Assembly: GCF_008065375.1 (NCBI RefSeq) | Contig: NZ_VJYI01000018.1 | Location: 62,001-126,000, forward strand | Direction of reading: 5' to 3' | Length of the DNA: 64,000 bases | DNA from: Nonomuraea sp. SYSU D8015 | GTDB taxonomy: Bacteria; Actinomycetota; Actinomycetes; Streptosporangiales; Streptosporangiaceae | Part shown: positions 8,701-15,212 of the stretch, piece by piece | Numbering within the stretch: position 1 is the stretch's first letter | How the letters are laid out: each line of letters opens with the position of its first letter | Position numbers and translations under genes: made by a program | Notes under the pieces: model-generated | Database searches by the model: none | What the model was told of the DNA's origin: nothing | What the model saw: only the letters and a program-made list of their open reading frames with translations

Positions 8701-9226
8701 GCTGGAGCTGGCGCTGCACCACGTCGGGAGAGCTGCCCACCAGATCGGCCAGGGTCTCCATGGACAGGGGCGGCGCGGACTCCGCGGCGAGGCCGTACCG
8801 CTCGTCGAGGTGCAGGAGCCAGACGGCCAGGCGGGCGGCGACGGGGGCGCGGGCGAGCGCCTCGTGCCTGCGGGCGGCCACGTTCCTGGCGAATAACTCC
8901 TGGACCAGCGCGGTGGCCACGGCGGGGTTGGTGGCGGCGTGCTCGCGCAGCCGCCTCATGTCGATGGGCCAGGCCCGCAGCTCGGTCAGCGCGTCGATCC
9001 TGACCCGCTCGCTCGGGCTCCAGAAGGCCAGCTCGCCGATGAGGTCGCCGTCGCCGCGCAGGTCATGGATGGCCTCGCGCTCACCGGCCGGGGTGTATTC
9101 GCGGGCGTAGCCGTAGTCGATGACGTAAACGCGGTTGGCGGGCCGCAACGGCGAGAAAATCGCCTCGTTACGCCGGAAGACGCGCGGGCGGGCGCCCTCG
9201 TCCACCAGCGACCTGAACGACCCCAC
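5786..9226 (-). CDS. CRP-like sensor / NB-ARC (STAND) NTPase / TPR fusion protein
   Basis: The protein has 1146 residues. Residues 1-125 resemble a cyclic-nucleotide-binding beta roll (GDLIGELAFWSP at 60-71 corresponds to the phosphate-binding cassette). Residues 150-195 are a Crp-type winged helix (LADLVGSSPDVVQRQLQQWV). A STAND ATPase follows, with an intact P-loop GLPGVGKT (276-283), Walker B LLLILDN (354-360) and the usual downstream arm (YHPFALRISA). The C-terminal half, from about residue 600, is a long tetratricopeptide solenoid with repeated AL..YEQAL..-type helices. AfsR-like regulators share NB-ARC and TPR parts but carry a SARP DNA-binding domain, whereas here a CRP/FNR module takes that place. 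It is probably a signal-integrating transcription factor that oligomerises on ligand and ATP binding. It is transcribed alone, and its targets are unknown. Confidence 0.85.
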   Translation of the reverse strand: MGSFRSLVDEGARPRVFRRNEAIFSPLRPANRVYVIDYGYAREYTPAGEREAIHDLRGDGDLIGELAFWSPSERVRIDALTELRAWPIDMRRLREHAATNPAVATALVQELFARNVAARRHEALARAPVAARLAVWLLHLDERYGLAAESAPPLSMETLADLVGSSPDVVQRQLQQWVQRGWLVRPGYRRLRIEDPPALRAAAGDWEHLSVPWTGRLTPFLTRPGALADPLPVGELPKPRQLLADVPDFTGRQQSLDLLTAWLERPRRTNTMVVQGLPGVGKTALVTHWGHLHADRFPDGQIVIDLRGQSPSQPPMSAVEALGQILRSLGVGEPASDEAELMLLYRSRIAGRRLLLILDNAADAAQVRPLLPGSKDCVVLVTSRTRMAPLRATGHADLMDLPVLDPGNAVALLVAVLGEDSPRAADRDALAELAKVCSYHPFALRISAAKLAENPGMSVRSRVEELRRPDRPLVGDPEEAFRSALDLAYESLSPAQRRAFRHVGLLPGRDFTPEVLAAALGVPVSEAVAAVEGLHRAYLVEPRPGPRYRVHDLVEELARDLGRHAEAGVREARARLLEHYLAVATDPKTPREWFVAERRSLVSAVRLAEEAGAYGMAWRLAEAVFAPFRRLRFYENNLEIQQAGLTSALQVGNRRAIALMRGNLGSIHRDIGPSTLAARFIGEALADYASLGDAVGRARALNELAEVHGIAGKSEEALKCAGEALDLYREIGDLAGVAGCLHTLSRLHLSQERYELALQYAGQALDVREELGDRRGTAQSLIILARVQRSLGEPNAALGEGLEALSICHELGDEHAEAETLLCLAEIYDLLRLPQDAQRDAERALAGYTATGDQHGCGRALSTLGSIARNGSRYDEALAYYEQALSVQVELHHEQGKAETLGDIGLVHWRLSDYLRADDYLNQALSISRVIHDEPVEARMLNRLARVRRRQGQAQVAFVYALEALDIVQGLGNRRAEADVQETLAYTYLSLGMHKPALRAAKASLTIREELRDNRAGALLSIAQALHTAGRSAAALEPAMEAVELQNETGTRDRWAAAATTLAMVLLDLDRAEEALVYARQSRDVHLECGTRRDLGCALRALGLISARLGDRGAAIAYLAEAVRTLEEVGDVVEVQRVAEDLRDLA

Positions 9227-9407
9227 CCCGACACCACCACCAATCTTCAGGACGGCGGTGTCCGCGACATGACAGGAGAAAACGACCCGCCCACCAATGT
9301 GTCACATCGGCGGGCCCTGCTGTCAATCGCCGAGATTCCCGGCGAAGACCGCTTCCGGCCCTCCGCGTGGGCACAGAACGCTGAACGGACGGTGCGGAAG
9401 GACGGGG

Positions 9408-10100
9408 TCAGACGTGGGCGGAGTCGGTCCGGTCGGGGACGAAGCGGTAGCCGACGTTGCGGACCGTCCCGATCAGGGATTCGTATTCGGTGCCGAGCTT
9501 GGCGCGCAGGCGCCGGACGTGCACGTCGACCGTCCTGGTGCCGCCGAAGTAGTCGTAGCCCCAGACCTCCTGCAGCAGCTGGGCGCGGGTGAAGACCCTG
9601 CCGGGGTGCTGCGCGAGGTATTTGAGCAGCTCGAACTCCTTGAACGTCAGGTCGAGCACCCGGCCCCGCAGCCTGGCGGTGTAGGTGGCCTCGTCGATGG
9701 CGAGGTCGCCGCTGCGGATCTCGTCGGGGACGTCCTCCGCCGCGGCCTGCGAGATGCGGCCGGTCGCCATGCGCAGACGCGCCTCGACCTCCGCCGGCCC
9801 CGCGCTGTCCAGCAGCACGTCGTCCACGCCCCACTCCGCGGTCATCGCGGCCAGCCCACCCTCGGTGACGATCACCAGCAGCGGGCAGTCGATGCCGGTG
9901 GTGCGGATCAACCGGCACAGGCTCTTGGCATGCACGAGCTCCTTGCGCGCGTCGACGAGGACGGCGTCGGCAGGCGGCGCGTCGATCAGCGCGGACGCCT
10001 CCGCCGGAGCGACGCGGACCGAGTGGAGCAGCAGCCCCAGCGCCGGGAGCACCTCGGCCGAGGGCTCGAGGGCGTTGGTCAGCAGGAGCAGGTTGCTCAT
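9408..10100 (-). CDS. glnR: GlnR, OmpR-family global nitrogen regulator
   Basis: The protein has 230 residues. The N-terminal receiver-like domain starts SNLLLLTNALEPSAEVLPAL and carries Asp50 in AVLVDARKEL, but lacks the full acidic pocket and the Lys of ordinary receivers, as known for GlnR orphans. The C-terminal OmpR winged helix (about 130-222) includes LTFKEFELLKYLAQHPGRVF and GTRTVDVHVRRLRAKLG, closely matching actinobacterial GlnR. GlnR activates and represses glutamine synthetase, ammonium transport and nitrate genes. No sensor kinase is adjacent, as expected for this family. The MoaD/LmeA/sulfurtransferase neighbourhood is the classical one. Divergent transcription leaves a 177-bp gap to the next gene. 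Confidence 0.92.
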   Translation of the reverse strand: MSNLLLLTNALEPSAEVLPALGLLLHSVRVAPAEASALIDAPPADAVLVDARKELVHAKSLCRLIRTTGIDCPLLVIVTEGGLAAMTAEWGVDDVLLDSAGPAEVEARLRMATGRISQAAAEDVPDEIRSGDLAIDEATYTARLRGRVLDLTFKEFELLKYLAQHPGRVFTRAQLLQEVWGYDYFGGTRTVDVHVRRLRAKLGTEYESLIGTVRNVGYRFVPDRTDSAHV

Positions 10101-10277
10101 TTACGGCCTCCTCAAACGCGCAAGGACCCGGGGGCTACGTCGCCCAGGTCCTGTACGTGAGGATATCCCACGAGTAAGTCGCGTCCATTGCGCGTCCACC
10201 AGGTGAACAGCGCGTCTCCTGAAACAACATCGTTAAGGCCGACGCACAATGGAACACTGAAAGATTGTGAGGTTCAC

Positions 10278-10529
10278 ATGGCCACAGGAAAAATAAGGTA
10301 TTGGGCTGCGGCCAAGGAGGCGGCAGGGGTTGCGGAGGAACCGTTCGAAGCGGTCACTCTTGGTGAACTCATGACGAAAATCACACAAAACCGTGCAGAA
10401 CTGGCCCGGGTGGTGCGGCGCTGCTCGTTCCTCGTGGACGGTTCCCCGGTCGGCAAACGAGCCCATGACGAGGTCGTTCTCGGCGACGGCGCGACCGTGG
10501 AGGTCCTCCCGCCCTTCGCGGGCGGGTGA
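10278..10529 (+). CDS. MoaD/ThiS-family sulfur-carrier-like protein
   Basis: The protein has 83 residues from the ATG at 10278, with TGAGG 5 nt upstream. It has the beta-grasp ubiquitin-like pattern (KIRYWAAAKEAAGV at the N-terminus, VEVLPPFAGG at the C-terminus). The terminal Gly-Gly is the residue pair that is adenylated and thiocarboxylated in MoaD and ThiS. It may serve molybdopterin synthase or another sulfur-transfer reaction. No moaE or moeB lies nearby, so the partner is unknown. Proximity to sulfurtransferase and thioredoxin genes fits a sulfur-relay role. Confidence 0.85.
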   Translation: MATGKIRYWAAAKEAAGVAEEPFEAVTLGELMTKITQNRAELARVVRRCSFLVDGSPVGKRAHDEVVLGDGATVEVLPPFAGG

Positions 10530-10597
10530 TCGGACGCTCTCCGGGAATGAGACATGCCAGTCGATAGGCTCGTGCCCCCGCCCAGACAGGGAGCCCC

Positions 10598-11263
10598 ATG
10601 CGGAAGCTGATCGTTTTCCTCATCGTGCTGGTCGTCCTCCTTGTCGCCGTCGACAGGGTCGCCGCGGCAGGAGTCGAACGCGACCTGGCGAACAGGATCG
10701 CCGCCGCCGCCGACCTCAAAAGCACGCCCACCGTCACCATCGAGGGCATCCCATTTCTCACTCAGGCCCTCTCCGGACGTTATCCAGAGGTACGGTTCGA
10801 TCTCGGCACGTTCACCTACGGCGACGTGCCGGTCAGGAATCTGCGGGGCGCCGCCTACGACGTGCGGGCTCCCCTGGCCGACGTCCTGCAGAACAGACCC
10901 ACGGCCAGGGCCGGCCGCGTGACCATCAGCGGCACCCTGACCAGGGCCACGATCGACCAGTACGCCCCGCAGGGCGTCAAGATCGGCGGGAACGGGCAGC
11001 GGCTCACGGCGTCAGGCGAGGTGATGGCTGGGGTGCAGAAGGTGAAGTTCAACGCCGAGATGCGGGTCGAGGTGGCCGACGGGGCCATCCGACTGCAGGC
11101 CGAGAAGATCGAGGGCCTGCCCGACCAGTTCGCCCGCCTCGCCTCCTTCACGATCCCGTTCAAGGGCAAGCTGCCCTTCGACGTGAAGGTGACCGGGGTC
11201 AAGAGTGTGGCCGGAGGATTGGAGTTCTCGGCCGAAGCGTCTGACGTGCCGATTCGTGGATGA
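10598..11263 (+). CDS. DUF2993 / LmeA-family exported lipid-binding protein
   Basis: The protein has 221 residues. The N-terminus is a signal peptide or anchor (residues 4-22, LIVFLIVLVVLLVAVDRVAA). The rest is a beta-rich domain with the DUF2993 pattern (VTIEGIPFLTQALSGRYPEV, then GQRLTASGEVMAGVQKVKF). The mycobacterial homologue LmeA (Rv0817c), also next to glnR, is a phosphoinositide-binding envelope protein needed for mannan/lipomannan maturation. The actinomycete copies are probably tubular lipid binders too. It is the second gene after the glnR divergence and precedes the sigma factor by 40 bp. Confidence 0.85.
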   Translation: MRKLIVFLIVLVVLLVAVDRVAAAGVERDLANRIAAAADLKSTPTVTIEGIPFLTQALSGRYPEVRFDLGTFTYGDVPVRNLRGAAYDVRAPLADVLQNRPTARAGRVTISGTLTRATIDQYAPQGVKIGGNGQRLTASGEVMAGVQKVKFNAEMRVEVADGAIRLQAEKIEGLPDQFARLASFTIPFKGKLPFDVKVTGVKSVAGGLEFSAEASDVPIRG

Positions 11264-11303
11264 GAACGTTGAACCGGTCCGCCCACCGGTACGTGATGGA
11301 GGT

Positions 11304-11816
11304 GTGAGCGCAGCGGGCACCGCCGACGAGGAACTCGTGAAGACCCTCTTCGACGAGCACGCCGGGCCACTCTACGGATACGTGCTGCGACTGACCGGTG
11401 ACCCGGGACGGGCGGAGGATGTCGTGCAGGAGACGCTGTTGCGGGCCTGGCGACACCCCGACGCTCTCTCCGGCCGGCCGATCCGCGCGTGGCTGTTCAC
11501 AGTGGCCCGCAATCTCGTCGTCGACCAGCACCGCGCCAAGAAGGCCCGGCCGCCGGAGACCGGCGACGAGGCGCTGGCCGTCCTGCCGGCCGAGGACGAG
11601 CTGGAGCGCGCGGTCGAGTCGTGGGCGGTGGCCGAGGCGCTGGCCGCGCTGCGGCCGGAGCACCGGGAGGTGCTCATGGAGGTCTACTACCGGGGGCAAT
11701 CGGTGAAGGAGGCGTCGGACACGCTCGGCATTCCGCCGGGCACGGTCAAGTCGCGCACGTACTACGCGCTGCGCGCCCTGAAGCTCGCACTCGAGGAGCG
11801 GGGGCTGGCGCCGTGA
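11304..11816 (+). CDS. ECF RNA polymerase sigma factor
   Basis: The protein has 170 residues from the GTG at 11304. GGAGG lies only 1 nt upstream of that codon, so a start at an in-frame GTG near 11334 is also possible. Region 2 reads LFDEHAGPLYGYVLRLTGD, then AEDVVQETLLRAWRHP. Region 4 reads ALAALRPEHREVLMEVYY, then GIPPGTVKSRTYYALRALK. It resembles the SigL/SigK group, which responds to envelope or redox signals through a zinc anti-sigma. The stop overlaps the ATG of that anti-sigma gene. Confidence 0.9.
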   Translation: MSAAGTADEELVKTLFDEHAGPLYGYVLRLTGDPGRAEDVVQETLLRAWRHPDALSGRPIRAWLFTVARNLVVDQHRAKKARPPETGDEALAVLPAEDELERAVESWAVAEALAALRPEHREVLMEVYYRGQSVKEASDTLGIPPGTVKSRTYYALRALKLALEERGLAP

Positions 11817-12649
11817 TGACATGTGAGGAAGTACGACTGGCCCTGGGCGCGCACGCCCTGGGCGCGCTCGAGCCCGACGAGGCGCTGGAGATCGACACTC
11901 ATCTGGCGACCTGCGAGGTGTGCGGCGCCGAGCTGCTGGAGCTGGAGGGCGTGGCGTCGTTCCTCGGCAAGGTGTCGGAGCGCGACGTCGAGCTCGTGGC
12001 CAGCCCGCCGCGCCAGGTGCTCGACCGGCTGCTCAACGCCCGCGCCAAGCGGAGCAGGCGCGGGCGGCTGCTGCTGGTGGCCGCCGCCTCCGCCGCGGTG
12101 CTCGGGCTCGGCGGCACGGTCTGGGCCGTGATCCAGGAGAGCTCGCCTGTCCAGCAGCAGCAGACGGCGGCTTCCGCGCCCTCGACCACGCCGTCGCCCG
12201 CGCAGGAGAAGGCGCAGGAGGACGCGCCGAACACGCTCAAGCAGGAGAACGACCAGCAGCCGGCCCCCGCCGAGATGCGCCCCAAGGCCACGCCGACCAA
12301 GCCGCCGCAGGCCAGCGAGGCGCCCCGGATGGCGCTCGCCGGCCGCGAGTTCGAGGGCGAGAACCGCGCGAAGGACTACTCCGCCACCGTGATGGCCTGG
12401 CCCAGCGACGGCGGCACGGAGCTCGGGGTGGGGGTCAGGGGCGTGCCCGACGGCACGACCTGCCGCCTCGTCGTGATCGGCAAGGACGGGCGGCGGGACG
12501 TCACGGAGAGCTGGGTCATCAGCCGCGAGCCCTACCAGGACCAATCCGCGTTCAAGAGCACCACCAAGTTCGCCATGAAGGACATCGCCAGGATCGACGT
12601 CGTCGACCAGACGGGGAAAGTTCTCGTCAAGGTTCCCGCGCGGAAGTAA
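11816..12649 (+). CDS. Zinc-finger transmembrane anti-sigma factor
   Basis: The protein has 277 residues, with ATG overlapping the sigma-factor stop (ATGA). The N-terminal zf-HC2/ASD module has His29, Cys33 and Cys36 (HLATCEVC), which bind zinc and the cognate sigma factor. One membrane helix spans about residues 84-106. A Gln/Pro/Ala-rich linker (110-175) leads to an outer domain with CRLVVIGKDGRRDVTESWVI, resembling the RskA/anti-sigma C-terminal domain. It should hold the upstream ECF factor at the membrane until regulated proteolysis. A second pair of the same design occurs at 24038-25298. Confidence 0.9.
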   Translation: MTCEEVRLALGAHALGALEPDEALEIDTHLATCEVCGAELLELEGVASFLGKVSERDVELVASPPRQVLDRLLNARAKRSRRGRLLLVAAASAAVLGLGGTVWAVIQESSPVQQQQTAASAPSTTPSPAQEKAQEDAPNTLKQENDQQPAPAEMRPKATPTKPPQASEAPRMALAGREFEGENRAKDYSATVMAWPSDGGTELGVGVRGVPDGTTCRLVVIGKDGRRDVTESWVISREPYQDQSAFKSTTKFAMKDIARIDVVDQTGKVLVKVPARK

Positions 12650-12676
12650 AAGCGGCCGTGCGCCGTTGCATGAAGG

Positions 12677-13045
12677 GTGACGGGTTTGTTGTCCGGTTTG
12701 TTGTCCGAGGCCGAGCTGGGCGCGGCGCTGGGCGAGCGGGCGACGCTGGTGCAGTTCTCGACCGCGTTCTGCCAGCCGTGCCGGGCGACCAGGCGGGTCC
12801 TCGCCGACGTGAGCGCGCTCGTGCCCGGGGTGAGCCACGTCGAGGTCGACGCCGAGTCCCGGCTCGACCTCGTGCGGCGGCTGGACGTCACCCGGACGCC
12901 TACCGTCCTCGTGCTGGACGCGGCGGGCAGAATCGTGCGGCGGGCCTCCGGACAGCCGCGCAAGGCCGACGTCCTGGTGGCGCTCGCCGCCGCCGTGACA
13001 CCCGCGTCGTCTCACGAGTCGTCTCACCAACCGGACGAGATGTGA
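12677..13045 (+). CDS. Thioredoxin-family protein (ThiX-like)
   Basis: The protein has up to 122 residues. The GTG at 12677 overlaps the only ribosome-binding-like GAAGGG (12672-12677), so a TTG at 12686, spaced 8 nt, may be the true start. The thioredoxin fold shows TLVQFSTAFCQPCRATRRVL with the redox pair Cys32/Cys35 (CQPC) and the cis-Pro loop TRTPTVLVLD. The atypical CQPC dipeptide differs from CGPC. In M. tuberculosis the equivalent slot between lmeA and cysA2 holds thiX, supporting orthology by synteny. It probably reduces disulfides in the sulfur-metabolism group. Confidence 0.85.
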   Translation: MTGLLSGLLSEAELGAALGERATLVQFSTAFCQPCRATRRVLADVSALVPGVSHVEVDAESRLDLVRRLDVTRTPTVLVLDAAGRIVRRASGQPRKADVLVALAAAVTPASSHESSHQPDEM

Positions 13046-13077
13046 CAGATGGCGAGACGCCGAGTAGTGTCATCCAC
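13042..13077 (+). promoter_or_regulatory. Promoter of the leaderless leader-peptide/sulfurtransferase transcript
   Basis: A -35-like GTGACA (13042-13047) and a -10-like TAGTGT (13065-13070) are separated by exactly 17 bp. The -10 ends 7 bp before the ATG at 13078, placing the transcription start at or next to that A. The small ORF would then be translated from a leaderless mRNA. Inferred from spacing only. Confidence 0.65.
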
Positions 13078-13161
13078 ATGAATCCATCGACAGAGCTGCT
13101 GACGAAGCGGCGCGCGGTCGATTTCTGCCGCGTCGCCACCGCGCTCTGTCGCGCTGCCTGA
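13078..13161 (+). CDS. 27-residue putative cysteine-responsive leader peptide
   Basis: A 27-codon ORF whose second half reads RRAVDFCRVATALCR, matching the actinobacterial leader-peptide pattern R.VDL.RV...LC found upstream of sulfur-assimilation genes. Two Cys codons (17 and 24) lie near the end. In mycobacteria, Cys-containing leaderless uORFs are reported to attenuate downstream sulfur genes, with stalling at low cysteinyl-tRNA changing expression. A small stem-loop (GCGGAC at 13172-13177 pairing with GTCCGC at 13184-13189) follows the stop by 10 nt. The sulfurtransferase gene starts 273 nt downstream. Regulation by cysteine is inferred. Confidence 0.75.
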   Translation: MNPSTELLTKRRAVDFCRVATALCRAA

Positions 13162-13434
13162 GGACGATCTCGCGGACGTAGGAGTCCGCCCCAATCGAGC
13201 CTTCAGGGAGCATCCCGCGATGCGTGCCGACCCTAGAGCGCCGCGCTCCGGCGTGGCAACCACCACCTTGGATCCCACCTTCGTCCCCGTGACGGGGCGC
13301 CTTCGGTTGCCCGCGGTCACGTCCCGGATGCTCTTCCCGAAGTTCCTCAACGCAGCCTGGGGATCCAGCCTTGGCTGCGCCACGTACCCGCCTGTTCGCC
13401 GTCTACTGCCCGCCGCCAACATGGAGGTTTCCCA

Positions 13435-14274
13435 ATGAGCCGCTCCGCCGCCCTGGTGGATGCCGACTGGGTCGAGGCCAACCTCGACACCCCGGGCGTC
13501 GTCATCGTCGAGGTCGACGAGGACGTCAGCGCCTACGACAAAGGCCACATCCGTGGCGCCGTGAAGATCGACTGGCGGCAGGACCTGCAGGACCCGGTCC
13601 GCCGCGACTTCGTGGACAAGACCGGTTTCGAGGCCCTGCTGTCCGACCGCGGCATCTCCAACGACGACACCGTCGTCCTCTACGGCGGCAACAACAACTG
13701 GTTCGCCGCCTACGCCTACTGGTACTTCAAGCTCTACGGCCACGAGAACGTCAAGCTGCTCGACGGCGGGCGCAAGAAGTGGGAGCTCGACTCGCGCGAG
13801 CTGGTGCGCGACGTTCCCCAGCGGGCCAAGACGCAGTACGTCGCCCAGGAGCAGGACAAGGCGATCCGCGCCTTCCGCGATGACGTGGTCGGCGCCATCG
13901 GCAAGCTCAACCTGGTCGACGTGCGCTCGCCCGACGAGTTCACCGGCAAGCTCCTCGCTCCCGCCCACCTGCCGCAGGAGCAGGCGCAGCGCGCCGGCCA
14001 CGTGCCCACCGCCCGCAACATCCCGTGGTCCAAGGCCGCCAACGACGACGGCACCTTCAAGTCCGACGACGACCTGCGCACCCTCTACCAGGAGGCCGGG
14101 GTCGACTTCGGCAAGGACACCATCGCCTACTGCCGCATCGGCGAGCGCTCGGCGCACACGTGGTTCGTGCTGCACGAGCTGCTCGACCAGGCCAACGTGA
14201 AGAACTACGACGGTTCGTGGACCGAGTACGGCTCGCTCGTGGGCGTGCCGATCGAGCTGGGGGAGGCCCGCTGA
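13435..14274 (+). CDS. cysA2: Thiosulfate sulfurtransferase (rhodanese, CysA2/SseA type)
   Basis: The protein has 279 residues, with GGAGG spaced 7 nt from the ATG. Two rhodanese domains are present. The N-terminal inactive copy covers about 1-130 (YDKGHIRGAVKIDW). The C-terminal catalytic copy covers about 155-275, with the active-site loop CRIGERS, Cys233 carrying the persulfide. Motif and order match the actinobacterial CysA2 group. It transfers sulfane sulfur from thiosulfate to cyanide or thiol acceptors. It is coupled to the next gene by a 1-nt stop/start overlap and is probably controlled by the upstream leader peptide. Confidence 0.93.
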   Translation: MSRSAALVDADWVEANLDTPGVVIVEVDEDVSAYDKGHIRGAVKIDWRQDLQDPVRRDFVDKTGFEALLSDRGISNDDTVVLYGGNNNWFAAYAYWYFKLYGHENVKLLDGGRKKWELDSRELVRDVPQRAKTQYVAQEQDKAIRAFRDDVVGAIGKLNLVDVRSPDEFTGKLLAPAHLPQEQAQRAGHVPTARNIPWSKAANDDGTFKSDDDLRTLYQEAGVDFGKDTIAYCRIGERSAHTWFVLHELLDQANVKNYDGSWTEYGSLVGVPIELGEAR

Positions 14275-14576
14275 TGACGACTGCACAGGGTTGCGGAGCG
14301 CCGGAGCAGACCATTGCGCTGCCGGCCGGGATCGATCTGTCCAACCAGGCCGTGATCCAGGGCGTGGTGACGGGCACGAGCACGGCGTACGCCAGGCTGC
14401 TCGACCACTCCGGCGAGTTCACCGGCGAGGTCGTCGTGTCCGACGACGGCGTCTTCCGCTTCTTCGCCGCTCCCGGCGACTGGACCGTCCGCATCATCGC
14501 GGGCGGCGGCGTCACCCGGGACATCCAGGTGGAGGCCAAGCTGGGCGAGGTCGCCCAGCTCGCCGTCGCCGTCTGA
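14274..14576 (+). CDS. sseC: DUF1416 / SseC-like sulfur-metabolism protein
   Basis: The protein has 100 residues, and its ATG overlaps the sulfurtransferase stop (TGATG). It begins MTTAQGCGAPEQT and contains a transthyretin-like beta sandwich (ARLLDHSGEFTGEVVVSDDG, then APGDWTVRIIAGGG). Homologues always follow cysA-type sulfurtransferases in actinobacteria (SseC in M. tuberculosis), which suggests a partner role, but no biochemical activity is established. A strong terminator follows 14 nt after the stop. Confidence 0.88.
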   Translation: MTTAQGCGAPEQTIALPAGIDLSNQAVIQGVVTGTSTAYARLLDHSGEFTGEVVVSDDGVFRFFAAPGDWTVRIIAGGGVTRDIQVEAKLGEVAQLAVAV

Positions 14577-14589
14577 AACACATGCACCG

Positions 14590-14620
14590 AAAGGCCCGCG
14601 TCTTCCGGACGCGGGCCTTT
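14590..14620 (+). terminator. Strong intrinsic-type terminator after sseC
   Basis: Perfect 13-bp arms (AAAGGCCCGCGTC and GACGCGGGCCTTT) flank a 5-nt TTCCG loop, ending in TTT. It closes the sulfurtransferase operon and sits 41 nt before the next sigma-factor gene. Confidence 0.9.
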
Positions 14621-14660
14621 CGCGTGCAACCGATTCGAGCGCGGCGGTGTTCTCTCTGAC

Positions 14661-15212
14661 GTGAGTGCGATCGACCCGGTGTGCAAGGCGTTGCTCGACG
14701 ACCTCGACGAGGGGTTCGCGGAGCTCTACGCCGCCCACCGCAACCTCGTCTTCTCGACCGCGTTGCGGCTGAGCGGCAACTGGGCCTGCGCCGAGGACCT
14801 GACCGCGGAGGCGTTCCTGCGGGCGTACCGGGCGCTGGCCGGATACGACCGCGACCGCCTCGCCGCGCTCCAGCCGCGGGCGTGGCTGATGACGATCCTG
14901 ATGAACGTCTGGCGCAACGCCGCCCGGACCAAGTCCCGCAAGCCGCCGCCCGACCTGCGTGATGAGCCGGTGGACGTGGTGGATCCCGGCCAGGACGTCG
15001 AGGCGGCGGCGATGCGCCAGGAGACCGGTGACGAGCTCGCCGAGCTGCTCGGCCTGCTGCCTGAGGAGCAGCGGGCCGCGGTGGTGCTCAGGCACGTCGT
15101 CGACCTGCCGGTCAGCGAGATCGCCACCGTGCTCGAGATCCCGCAGGGCACGGTCAAGTCGCACGTGTCGCGGGGGCTGCAGCGGCTGCGCGCACTGGGA
15201 GGTGCCCGATGA
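14661..15212 (+). CDS. ECF-type sigma factor coupled to alkyltransferase
   Basis: The protein has 183 residues from a GTG start. Region 2 contains YAAHRNLVFSTALRLSGN and AEDLTAEAFLRAYRAL. Region 4 contains LPEEQRAAVVLRHVVDLPVS and IPQGTVKSHVSRGLQRLR. The stop overlaps the next start by 4 nt, so sigma factor and DNA-repair protein are co-translated. No anti-sigma gene is adjacent, so control may come through the repair protein itself, whose C-terminal Ada-type zinc module could sense alkylation. That link is inference. Confidence 0.9.
   Translation: MSAIDPVCKALLDDLDEGFAELYAAHRNLVFSTALRLSGNWACAEDLTAEAFLRAYRALAGYDRDRLAALQPRAWLMTILMNVWRNAARTKSRKPPPDLRDEPVDVVDPGQDVEAAAMRQETGDELAELLGLLPEEQRAAVVLRHVVDLPVSEIATVLEIPQGTVKSHVSRGLQRLRALGGAR

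Noticed and set aside
13220..13438. 72-codon frame between the leader peptide and cysA2
   Set aside because: No ribosome-binding site and no family pattern. It ends inside the cysA2 start and covers the likely regulatory leader.
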